64,000 nucleotides of DNA from the NCBI GenBank assembly GCA_017937485.1, contig JAGBDN010000017.1, positions 1-64,000 of the forward strand, given 5' to 3'. The position numbers were made by a program, and so were the translations under genes. Positions 15,330 through 23,050 of this stretch are shown here, one piece after another. This DNA comes from Thermoguttaceae bacterium (GTDB taxonomy: Bacteria; Planctomycetota; Planctomycetia; Pirellulales; Thermoguttaceae). The first letter of the stretch is position 1. Each line of letters begins with the position of its first letter. The notes beneath the pieces are model-generated. The model saw only the letters and a list, made by a program, of their open reading frames with translations. It did no database searches and was not told the DNA's origin.

Positions 15330-17474
15330 TCAATTATCCGGCGACAATTCTTCTTCGTCGGAAGTCTTAACGTCGCCGGCGTTTAACGCGTTTTCCTCCG
15401 ATTCCGCCGTTTTGGGTTTGTCGGCGACTTCGGCGTCGTCGCTAAGCGTCAAGACAACGACGCGTTCTCCCGTTCCCTCCGGAACGTAAAAGCGCAACCC
15501 CTCGTACTTCTTGGCGACGAGGCCGACCAATCCGGTTTCCCCTTCTTCCAAAACGCGTTCCGGAACGTCCGCCCGAACGGTCGCCTCGTACTCGACGCCG
15601 CGCAAAAGAGGCGCCGAAACGAAGCCCTTGCCGTCGGCGCGCAAATCAACGACGTCTCTTAAACCGTCCCCTTGAACGACTTGCGACGCTTCCACAACGG
15701 CGAACGGAACCGGTTTTCCGACGACGTCGACAACTTTAATCGTCGTTTTCTCCCGCAATTCAACCGCGTTCGACCGCCTCGCCGCCGAACCGAGCGTCGC
15801 GCTCGACTCCGCTTTGTCGTCGCTAGACGCGTTTTCCGTCGATTTAAGTTCGACGGCGGGCTTCGCTTCGCCGCCAATTTTCAGCTCGACGACGGCGTCT
15901 TCTTCGCGCGGAATGTTAAACGACAAAAATTCGCTACGTCCGTTCGCCGTCGTTACCGTCGCGTCGTAAGCGCCTCCTAAGATACGAACGATTTGGACGC
16001 CTTGCTCGTCGGCGGTCAAATGCCCCGCGCCGCCGTCCGCGCCCCGCTCTTTAAAATCGATTTTCGCGTTCGGAACCGGATTCCCGTCCGCGTCGACGAC
16101 TTTAAGCGTCGTCGTCGGAATCTTTAACAACGCGCCGCCGTCGGTCGGCTTCTCGGGCGACGAATCCAAACTCGACGCGGGTTCCGTCGAACCGAGCGTC
16201 GTTAACGAAGCCTCGCCCAAAACCGTCGAATCGAACGTCGCGCTCAACGTCGCTTTTTCGCCGTTCGACGCGGGTTCCTTCGGCTTCGCTTCGTCGACGG
16301 GCTTGATAATTTCGCCGACGTTAACCGTCAACTCGACCGGTTCGCCGTTTCCTTGACCGACGGTAAACGTTGTTCCTGCGTAAATTACGTCCCCGTTTCC
16401 GCGCCAAGCCGTCGCCCGCGCTTCGTACTCGCCGGGCGTCAAATCGATCGTATAAACGCCCTCGCCGGAATCGCTTCTCCACCAATGCGTCGGCGACGGC
16501 CTTTTTATCCTTTGAACCTGCGCGGTAATCTTCGGAATCGGAGCGCCGCTCGCGTCGACGAATTTCAGTTTCATCGCGGTTTTCGTCTCGAACGCCGCCG
16601 TTTTCCCGTTCCTCGACGTCGCGTCCGCGCTCGGCGGGTCGTCGAGCGGCGCCGCTTCCAACCGCTCCTCGTCCGCGGGCCGGAACTCGTTCGACATTTC
16701 TTGCGCCGCGCGATCCGTCAACTTCATCTCCTTCCCTTCGCCGACGTTAAGCGTTAGCGACGCGGCGTCGAAATTCGCCTCGGGAGCGCGAAACTTCGCT
16801 CTTTCATAAAAGACGGCCGACCCGCCTCGCGGCGCCGTTACCAACGCTTCGTATTCGACGCCGGGCGTCAACGCGATCGTAAAGCCGCCGTCCTCGTCGC
16901 TATGCGCTCTTAAACTCGTCGTCGCCGCGCCTCCCAAGATTTTTCCTTGAAACCAAGCGCGAGGAATCGGAGCGCCGGTCGCGTCGACAAGTTTAATTTT
17001 TACGCGAACGGTCGCCGGACGTTTCGAAGAGACCGGAGCGTCCGACTTGGGCGAAACGCCCAACGGAGAAAAGCCAGGATTCGCTTCCGCTCGCGGGCGG
17101 CTCGCCGGAATCCCCAACGGCGTCGTTCGAACCGGCGTTCCCAACGGCGGCGCGACGTCGCGACGCGTTCCGACTTTCTTCGGCGGCGCCGGTTCGTCCA
17201 ACGCCTCGTCGACGAGCGCGCGGTCGGCTTCGCTTAAATGTCGATAACGGAAGGAGTAAAGGTCGCCGATCGCGTCGATAAAGTAAACCCGATTCGGCGC
17301 TTCGACGCCGGGCGTTTCGTCCAACGTTCGTTCGACGTCGAGCGTTCCTCGAAGCGCGATTTCTCCCCGCGAGTTCGTCCAAACGCGCGGTTCCGCCCCA
17401 AACGCCGCGACCGTTCCGAAAAGGAGCGCCGCGACCGACGCCGCGAACGCCGTCGTTATTTTTCTCGTTTTCAT
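15330..17474 (-). CDS. Exported protein with SHD1-like start and four carboxypeptidase-regulatory-like domains
   Basis: Predicted 714 aa. Residues 1-27 form a signal peptide (MKTRKITTAFAASVAALLFG, cleavage after FGA). The mature start, PRVWTNSRGEIALRG to RHLSEADRALVDEAL, has the pattern of SHD1-like domains common in Planctomycetota. Four beta-sandwich repeats follow, each with a K-(V/F)-V-D-x-x-G-x-P-(V/I)-P core (around residues 155, 300, 455 and 570) and a GxY(E/D)A-T strand near the end, separated by Asp/Ser/Ala-rich linkers. These domains are generally binding or structural and non-catalytic. A clean ribosome site (GGAG) and a consensus promoter precede the start at 17474. It is related to the next gene upstream, with a similar signal peptide and mature start. 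Confidence 0.85.
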   Translation of the reverse strand: MKTRKITTAFAASVAALLFGTVAAFGAEPRVWTNSRGEIALRGTLDVERTLDETPGVEAPNRVYFIDAIGDLYSFRYRHLSEADRALVDEALDEPAPPKKVGTRRDVAPPLGTPVRTTPLGIPASRPRAEANPGFSPLGVSPKSDAPVSSKRPATVRVKIKLVDATGAPIPRAWFQGKILGGAATTSLRAHSDEDGGFTIALTPGVEYEALVTAPRGGSAVFYERAKFRAPEANFDAASLTLNVGEGKEMKLTDRAAQEMSNEFRPADEERLEAAPLDDPPSADATSRNGKTAAFETKTAMKLKFVDASGAPIPKITAQVQRIKRPSPTHWWRSDSGEGVYTIDLTPGEYEARATAWRGNGDVIYAGTTFTVGQGNGEPVELTVNVGEIIKPVDEAKPKEPASNGEKATLSATFDSTVLGEASLTTLGSTEPASSLDSSPEKPTDGGALLKIPTTTLKVVDADGNPVPNAKIDFKERGADGGAGHLTADEQGVQIVRILGGAYDATVTTANGRSEFLSFNIPREEDAVVELKIGGEAKPAVELKSTENASSDDKAESSATLGSAARRSNAVELREKTTIKVVDVVGKPVPFAVVEASQVVQGDGLRDVVDLRADGKGFVSAPLLRGVEYEATVRADVPERVLEEGETGLVGLVAKKYEGLRFYVPEGTGERVVVLTLSDDAEVADKPKTAESEENALNAGDVKTSDEEELSPDN

Positions 17475-17531
17475 TTCCGTTTCTCCTTCGTTTTTCGCGT
17501 TTACCGCTCCAAGAGCGCCTTAACGTCGTCC

Positions 17532-17560
17532 ATTATACCGCTCCGCCAACCGCGCGTCAA
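17532..17560 (-). promoter_or_regulatory. Consensus promoter for the 714-aa exported protein
   Basis: Minus strand: TTGACG (17560-17555), 17-base spacer, TATAAT (17537-17532). Leader of about 55 bases. Together with the terminator at 17612-17643 it makes this gene an independent unit. Confidence 0.85.
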
Positions 17561-17611
17561 GTAAAAAATCGCTCGGATCGACCAAAAGAAAAAAAACGAA
17601 AATCAAACAAA

Positions 17612-17643
17612 AAACCGACCGCGGCGCTTCACTCTGTCGGTTT
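17612..17643 (-). terminator. Intrinsic terminator after the SUMF1-like gene
   Basis: On the minus strand AAACCGAC and GTCGGTTT form an 8-bp stem with a 16-base loop, followed by a T-rich run ending TTTTTTG. It lies beyond the residual coding tail at 17736-17882. Confidence 0.7.
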
Positions 17644-17735
17644 AATTTCCGCGCCGTTGAAAAAGCGCAAAGGCAAGGTTTTGCGCAAGTCTTTTTCTTG
17701 CGACAGCCCGCAACATTCTCGCTATTCGAGCGTCT

Positions 17736-17882
17736 TCAGGGCCGTTCTCGCTTTTCGAGCCCGGCCAATCCCTCGCCGTCGCCCGCGACGTCGTGTAAAA
17801 CGAGGCGTTCGAGTTTTCCTTCCGGAACGGCGACGAAAAGCCTTACGTCGGCGGCGGTCGCGCTTTCGGTTTCGAGTTCCAG
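17736..17882 (-). pseudogene. Coding-like tail behind an amber stop of the SUMF1-like gene
   Basis: In frame with the upstream gene, after its TAG (17885-17883), 47 further sense codons run to a TGA (17738-17736). They keep the genome's codon bias and read LELETESATAADVRLFV, then AVPEGKLERLVLHDVAGD. The RLFVAVPEGKLERLVL part resembles LRFYVPEGTGERVVVLTL in the final beta-domain of the paralogue at 15330-17474. This suggests that the original C-terminus lay here and that the TAG is a nonsense mutation; suppression or a sequencing error are alternatives. Confidence 0.55.
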
Positions 17883-19604
17883 CTAAACGACGCGCCCGTC
17901 TTCGTCGCGTTCGAGCGTTCCGCCAAGTTCCTTAACGCTTTCGACGGCGGAAGTTGCGTCGTTCTTTTCGCCGGGCGTCGTTTCTTTCGTTTCCGCCGCC
18001 GGAGTCGATTCGTTCGCGTCCGTCGACGTCGACATTTCGGGCGCGCCCAACGCTTTTAGCTCCGCGTCGCCCAAAATCGAGTCGGTTCGCGTCCAGGCGT
18101 CCAATCGGCCCGAACGAACATAAACCATTCTGCCGTCGAGTTTTAACGTCGCGACGTTTTCACCGGGCGCAATCTCGACGACGCCCGCGTCGTATCGTTC
18201 GCGAATATCCCGAAACCCCGGATAGGGCGCGAGAAATTCCGGCCCCCTGGGTTTCATTACGAACGCCTCGTACCGTCCGACCGGCGCGCCTTTGAAATAG
18301 ACTTTTTCCCGCCAAAAGCGCATTGAAACCGAGCCGTTAAAATCGCCGACGCCGTAAGCGACCGCGACGCGCTCTTCCCCTTCGGTCTTCATCAGTCGAA
18401 CCTCGGCCCGCGGAACCGGGGCGCCGTCGGCGTCGACAATATGAAACGTCGTCGGACACGCCGTCGCAAGTTCCGCGTCCGCCGTTTCCTCCGATTTCGC
18501 TTCGTCCGCCGCTTCCGGATCGTCGACGGGAACGAGAACCAGCCGGAACCCTTGCCAACTCGCGCCGCGGTCGAGTTCCTGCGACGAACGCGACGCCGAA
18601 CGGCAAAGCGATATTTCGTTATGGTAAGCGCCGCCGCGCGTTACCCGCCGATCTCCGCCGACCGTCGCGCCGACCGGATCGATAAGCGGCGATTCGTCGT
18701 CGCCGGTTCCGCCGCCGGTTTGCGTCTTTACGTCGCCGTCCAAGCACCATTCCGACACGTTGCCGCACATATCGTAAAGTCCCCAAGGATTCGGCTCTAG
18801 CGACGCGACGCGCAACGGGCGAAGACGAGCGTCCGCGCCTAACGACATATCGTCGCAATAGTTAATTTGCTTTTTCGTCGGGCGTTCGCCGTAAGGATAA
18901 GGCGTCGTCGTTCCGGCGCGGCAAGCGTATTCCCACTGCGCGTCGGTCGGGAGGCGAAACTCGAAACCGGGCGGCGCGAGGCGGCGTTCGTTCAGCTTCC
19001 GAACGAACTCTTGCCCGTCGTTCCAAGAGACGTTTTCGACCGGAAAATCGAGCGTGTCGAGGTTGGCGACCGACGCCGCTTTCTCGCCTTCTCGCGAAAA
19101 GAAGCTCGGGTTTTTCTCCTCCATCACGACCTTCCACATCCGTTGCGTTACCTCGAATTCGAGCGTCCAAAAGCCGCGCGTCAAGGTTACGCAACGACGC
19201 GGTTCGGTTTTGAGCGCGAGCCCGAACCGCCCCGGCTCGTTCGGCGCCGCGCCCATCGCAAAGGTTCCGGGCGGACAATAACGGAACGGCCAATAACACC
19301 CCGAAATTACGAGAGTTTTGCGTTTTCCCGCTTCGGAAACGTCGCTCCAAGACGGGTGTTCGTCGGCCAAATCGAAATCGGCGGGATTTGACAACGACGT
19401 CGAGTAGCGTCGATATTTTTCGGTTTTCGACGTTTCGTCGCTCGAAACCGCCGACGGCGTCGCGACGTCGCTCTTTGCGTCGACGTTTTGCGAGACGGCC
19501 CAAACGCGGACGTCGGCGCCAAACGTCGCGACCGAACCGACGAGAAACGCGGCGCTTAACGTCGCGAGACGCTTTGTCGTTTTGGGGCTTTTAAGGCTTT
19601 TCAT
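17883..19604 (-). CDS. Exported SUMF1-domain protein with carboxypeptidase-regulatory-like domain, C-terminus probably truncated
   Basis: Predicted 573 aa from the ATG at 19604 (GGAG nine bases upstream); earlier Met codons lie between the promoter and this site. Residues 1-30 are a signal peptide (KRLATLSAAFLVGSVATFGA); the mature protein starts DVRVW, like the 714-aa neighbour. The SUMF1 (formylglycine-generating-enzyme-like) domain spans about residues 92-370: CPPGTFAMG, FEVTQRMWKVVM, PVENVSWNDGQEFVRKLN, RLPTDAQWEYACRAG, GLYDMCGNVSEW, RVTRGGAYHNEISLCRSASR. The first of the two FGE active-site cysteines is absent in that last motif, so a binding rather than sulfatase-activating role is likely. 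A carboxypeptidase-regulatory-like unit (FHIVDADGAPVPRAEVRL) follows at about residue 395. The stop is TAG with a coding-like tail after it. Confidence 0.88.
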   Translation of the reverse strand: MKSLKSPKTTKRLATLSAAFLVGSVATFGADVRVWAVSQNVDAKSDVATPSAVSSDETSKTEKYRRYSTSLSNPADFDLADEHPSWSDVSEAGKRKTLVISGCYWPFRYCPPGTFAMGAAPNEPGRFGLALKTEPRRCVTLTRGFWTLEFEVTQRMWKVVMEEKNPSFFSREGEKAASVANLDTLDFPVENVSWNDGQEFVRKLNERRLAPPGFEFRLPTDAQWEYACRAGTTTPYPYGERPTKKQINYCDDMSLGADARLRPLRVASLEPNPWGLYDMCGNVSEWCLDGDVKTQTGGGTGDDESPLIDPVGATVGGDRRVTRGGAYHNEISLCRSASRSSQELDRGASWQGFRLVLVPVDDPEAADEAKSEETADAELATACPTTFHIVDADGAPVPRAEVRLMKTEGEERVAVAYGVGDFNGSVSMRFWREKVYFKGAPVGRYEAFVMKPRGPEFLAPYPGFRDIRERYDAGVVEIAPGENVATLKLDGRMVYVRSGRLDAWTRTDSILGDAELKALGAPEMSTSTDANESTPAAETKETTPGEKNDATSAVESVKELGGTLERDEDGRVV

Positions 19605-19688
19605 TTTTGGCTTCTCCTTCCGCTTCATCATCAGCGAAATCGGTCGACGCGACGCGGCGCCGCCCGTCTTCGCTACCTTGCGCAACCG

Positions 19689-19718
19689 ATTATACAACGC
19701 CGCGCTATACGGCGTCAA
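19689..19718 (-). promoter_or_regulatory. Promoter for the SUMF1-like gene
   Basis: Minus strand: TTGACG (19718-19713), 18-base spacer, TATAAT (19694-19689). Leader of about 75 bases. An in-frame TTG that could start the protein further upstream falls inside the -35, which supports the start at 19604. Confidence 0.8.
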
Positions 19719-19759
19719 GCGAAAAATGCTAAATAGCGTCGTTTTTCGTCAAAAAAACA

Positions 19760-19801
19760 AAAAACGCCGAAACGGTCTCTCGATTCCGTCTCGACGTTTT
19801 T
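19760..19801 (-). terminator. Probable terminator after the GNAT gene
   Basis: An imperfect stem (AAAAACG with CGTTTTT, and GAAACGG with CCGTCTC inside) with a T-run on the minus strand, 80 bases beyond the acetyltransferase stop. Confidence 0.55.
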
Positions 19802-19881
19802 CTCGCCGACGCTTGCCGGCCGACGCGGCGTCGCGAACTTCGCCGTCGACGGACAAGGCGTCTTCAAGTCGCCGCGTTTTT

Positions 19882-20364
19882 TCAACGCCGCAACTTCAAA
19901 TACAGCAACGGATAAGGCGCGCCCTGTTCGTCCCGTTCCGTTCGTCGCTCGACAGCGAACCCGAATCGCTCGTAAAACCGAGTCGCCGCCGGGTTTTGCT
20001 CGTTCGACGTCGTTTCGTCGACGCCCAATTCCTCGACGCAACGCCGCAAGAGCAGCGTTCCCAAGCCTTTGCCTCGTTCGTCCGCGTCGACAAAGAGCGC
20101 TTCGAGCCGCCGACCGTCGACGCCCGCGAACGCCGTCGGGACGCCCTCCGCGTTCTCGACGACGAGAAGCGTCGGAAAGTTTCGCAACGCGGTCGGGATA
20201 AATCCTTTAATCCGTTGAACCTCCGCGTCGCTTAAAAACGTATGCGACGCGCGAACCGAACGCTCCCAAAGCGCGACGAGACGCTCGATCGTCGCCGCCG
20301 AACGCTCCTTTTCCTCCCGCGCCGTCGCCGAGTTTTCTCGCGTTTTTTCTTCTTCCGCTTTCAT
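19882..20364 (-). CDS. GNAT-family N-acetyltransferase
   Basis: Predicted 160 aa, single GNAT domain. The acetyl-CoA pyrophosphate loop is DERGKGLGTLLLRR (about residues 94-107), and the C-terminal part shows NEQNPAATRFYERFGF (about 121-136), typical of YjaB/YiaC-type acetyltransferases. The front segment LWERSVRASHTFLSDAEV also matches this subgroup. Substrate is unknown (a small amine or a protein N-terminus or lysine). The first 25 residues are Glu/Lys/Arg-rich and may not belong to the fold; no clear ribosome site precedes the ATG at 20364, so a later start is possible. A terminator separates it from the upstream permease gene, so it probably has its own promoter. Confidence 0.82.
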   Translation of the reverse strand: MKAEEEKTRENSATAREEKERSAATIERLVALWERSVRASHTFLSDAEVQRIKGFIPTALRNFPTLLVVENAEGVPTAFAGVDGRRLEALFVDADERGKGLGTLLLRRCVEELGVDETTSNEQNPAATRFYERFGFAVERRTERDEQGAPYPLLYLKLRR

Positions 20365-20381
20365 TTTGTTTCGTTTGTCTC

Positions 20382-20414
20382 AAAAAAATCGCGACGCCCC
20401 GAAGAGCGTCGCGA
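20382..20414 (-). terminator. Intrinsic terminator after the ABC-2 permease gene
   Basis: Minus strand: TCGCGACGC and GCGTCGCGA form a perfect 9-bp stem with an 8-base loop, followed by seven T. It lies between the permease stop (20467) and the GNAT start (20364). Confidence 0.92.
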
Positions 20415-20466
20415 AAGGTTGCGTTTGCTCGATTTATCGCCGTTAACCGGTTTTAACGTTTCCGCG

Positions 20467-22608
20467 TCAGTCCGCCGTCGAGCGCCCGGTCGCGACGTCG
20501 AACTCGTCGACCGCCGGAATCAACATCGCCAGCGACGCGAAGAAGTACGCCGCCGCGACGGAAATAAAGACCAGCGCCGGTTTTCCGAGCAAGAAACTCG
20601 TCGCCGCGTAAAAAGTCGCCGGGGGCAGAATAAACGACGCGACCGCCAGCGCCTTCGACGGGTTGCGAGCGCCCAGCGCGACGTAAAGCCCGACGCCGCC
20701 GCCCAACATAAACGCCAAGAACGGTTGGAGTTGCGCCTCGAACGAACCGCTAAACGCCAGCATCGTCCACATACACACCGCAACGCCGATAAACAAGAAG
20801 AAAACGACGCCCAAGCTCGTCGCCGCCGCGCTCCGAGTGTTCTCGTATTGCAGGCCGATATGCACCCCGATCGTCGCGACGAAGAGGTACAAAACGCAAA
20901 TTCCCAAGAAGAGATAAACCGCCGTCGACGGCTCGACCGCGCCCTTCCAACCCAAGTAACCGCAAAGCAAAAGCGGGAAAACGACCGCTTCCTTCATATT
21001 GTAAAACGCGCCGAGAAGTTTCCCGTACACAAATTCTTTCGGCGACAAATCGCTCGCCAAAAGCAAGACGAACGCCCCCAAGTCGCGCTCCGACGTCATC
21101 GACGCGATCGCCTGCGCGTTCAGGAGGAACATCGAAAGCAAAATCAGCGGAATCGTCGGCGCCGCGAGTTGCGCAAAGGTCGGAAACGCGGTCGCTTCGA
21201 GCGTCGTATGCAACGAAAACGCCGCGACGCAGAACAAGAGGAAGTAAACGATTCTTGCGACAAACGTTCGCGCTCCATACGCTCGCGTCCGCACCTCGCG
21301 CCAAAGAATCGGGTTGTCCCAAACTTCGCGCGCTTTCCCGCTCGACGAAACGGACGGGTCGACGGCGTATTTCCCTTGCGGCGCGACGCCGGTCGCGATC
21401 GACTCTTCCGTCGCGACGCCGGATCGCGTCGAGAGGTTTTCGCGGAGCCCGCGGGCGTCGAACCCGGCTTTTTCCGCTTTCGTCGACGTTCCGGAGTCGG
21501 TCGCGGGCGCCGTTCCAATCCCGCCGAGCGAACCGAGCGCCAAGACGTTGTCAACCGTTTCGCCGCGCTTCTCGTCGACGACCGCTTTCGCGACCGCCGC
21601 CAGTTCGTTCCGTCCCTCGCGCGCTTCGACGTCGGAAAGCGTTTCCTCGACGGCGAAGAGGTTGTCGGCCAAGTCGGAATAGGGGTTCTCGTCGGCGTTT
21701 TGCCCGCGTCGACGTTCGGCGGCTTCGCGGTCGAGCCGGGCTTGCACCGCCTCTTGACGCCAAGTGTCCTGTTCGCCGGTCGCGTTTTTCAGCGTTTCGC
21801 GGGACGGGTTCCAAACGCGAACCATCGCGATCGCGACGCCGTTGATCGCCGCCGCAAGCGCCGCGCTAACGCCGAGGAACGGCGCGATCGGAGCCAACGC
21901 CGCCCAAACGGACGTTATCGCCGCCCCGTCCGGACGCGCCGCCAAGACGACCGCTCGCCAAGGACTCGCCGCCGACGCGAGCGCTTCGGTCGAAACGCCG
22001 CCCCAAGTCGCGCCGAGGACGCCGAATCCGACGATTTCCCAAAAGCCGAGCCAAACGGCCAGCGTCAGAATCGTCGACGAAAGCGCTTGAAACGTCTTGT
22101 CGCGCCAAAGCGCCAAGCAGGAGCCGAGCGACCCCGCCGCCGCCATCGCGAAGAGCGTCGCGACCAACACCCGAGCGATCTGCGCGTAAGAAACGCCGCC
22201 GAGAAGCCCGACCGCTAAAAAAATCGGCGCGGAGACGAACCAAAACGTCAAAATTTGCAGGAGCGCCGACGCCAGCTTCCCGAGCACCAACTCGCTGTTC
22301 GAAAGTCGCGTCAACAAGAGCAACAGCAACGTTTTGCGGTCTTTCTCTTGCCCGACCGCCGCCGCGGCCAACATCGCGCCGAAAAACAACATAACGACCG
22401 CTTGAAGCGGCGCGAGCAAGCCGAAGAGCGCGGAACCGAACCGCGCGAAGTCGCCGACGTCCTCGACGCGCTGCGTTCCGGTCGTCGCCAACCAAGCGGC
22501 GCTAATCGTCAACAAAAGGAAACCGCCGTACACGCCGCGACCGACGTAAGTTTTGTCGCGCCGCGGAGCGATCGTCGCCTCGCGGGCGAAAACCGGGCCA
22601 ATCAACAT
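20467..22608 (-). CDS. ABC-2-type transporter permease, two membrane halves with a central soluble loop
   Basis: Predicted 713 aa. The N-terminal half (residues 1-270) has about six membrane segments and carries the VGQEKDRKTLLLLLLTRLSN motif, which follows the coupling region of ABC-2 permeases. Residues about 275-440 are hydrophilic and low in complexity. The C-terminal half starts DNPILWREVRTRAYG and repeats the pattern with SERDLGAFVLLLASDLSPKE and about eight membrane segments. It therefore looks like a fused permease dimer of the kind seen beside gliding- or export-type ATPases, but no ATPase gene is adjacent. A GAGG ribosome site precedes the ATG at 22608. Substrate unknown. Confidence 0.8.
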   Translation of the reverse strand: MLIGPVFAREATIAPRRDKTYVGRGVYGGFLLLTISAAWLATTGTQRVEDVGDFARFGSALFGLLAPLQAVVMLFFGAMLAAAAVGQEKDRKTLLLLLLTRLSNSELVLGKLASALLQILTFWFVSAPIFLAVGLLGGVSYAQIARVLVATLFAMAAAGSLGSCLALWRDKTFQALSSTILTLAVWLGFWEIVGFGVLGATWGGVSTEALASAASPWRAVVLAARPDGAAITSVWAALAPIAPFLGVSAALAAAINGVAIAMVRVWNPSRETLKNATGEQDTWRQEAVQARLDREAAERRRGQNADENPYSDLADNLFAVEETLSDVEAREGRNELAAVAKAVVDEKRGETVDNVLALGSLGGIGTAPATDSGTSTKAEKAGFDARGLRENLSTRSGVATEESIATGVAPQGKYAVDPSVSSSGKAREVWDNPILWREVRTRAYGARTFVARIVYFLLFCVAAFSLHTTLEATAFPTFAQLAAPTIPLILLSMFLLNAQAIASMTSERDLGAFVLLLASDLSPKEFVYGKLLGAFYNMKEAVVFPLLLCGYLGWKGAVEPSTAVYLFLGICVLYLFVATIGVHIGLQYENTRSAAATSLGVVFFLFIGVAVCMWTMLAFSGSFEAQLQPFLAFMLGGGVGLYVALGARNPSKALAVASFILPPATFYAATSFLLGKPALVFISVAAAYFFASLAMLIPAVDEFDVATGRSTAD

Positions 22609-22741
22609 TGTTCGAACCTCAAAACGCCGCGATTATCGCGACGAAAAATAAACGTTGTTTCTCTCAACAAGCCCCGACGCTTCCCAACGAACGCGGAGCG
22701 GTCGGGCTCGACGGCGCGTTTCGGCAAACCGTCCCTTTTTT

Positions 22742-22770
22742 ATTATATCGGCGTTTAGCGATTTTCGCAA
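22742..22770 (-). promoter_or_regulatory. Promoter for the ABC-2 permease gene
   Basis: Minus strand: TTGCGA (22770-22765), 17-base spacer, TATAAT (22747-22742). Leader of about 125 bases. Confidence 0.7.
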
Positions 22771-22926
22771 GAGCCGCCGTTCCGCAAAGAGGCGTTTCCG
22801 ACGCGAAAAAAGTCGCCGCGTCGACGTTACAAACGTCGCGACCGCTTATTTTCGCCCCTTAAATCGTTGTTTCGAGCTTTCCCGTCCGCATATTCGTTTC
22901 GAGAAAAATAAAAATAAAAAGTCGTC

Positions 22927-22955
22927 TTGTCTTGCGACGGCAAAGATTGTAAAAT
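22927..22955 (+). promoter_or_regulatory. Promoter for the TPR protein gene
   Basis: TTGTCT (22927-22932), 17-base spacer, TAAAAT (22950-22955). Leader of about 90 bases. Confidence 0.6.
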
Positions 22956-23050
22956 AAATTAAGGGACGGTCTCCGCTCGTCGCGTTTTCGCCGACAAGCG
23001 CCCGCGTCCGCGCAAAAAGCCAACGAAGAAAACGATTGAAGGAAGAAAAG

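Larger units (their letters stand above)
22609..23050. other. Divergent intergenic region, permease and TPR gene
   Basis: Holds the two divergent promoters (22742-22770 minus and 22927-22955 plus) and otherwise nothing I recognise. Confidence 0.6.
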
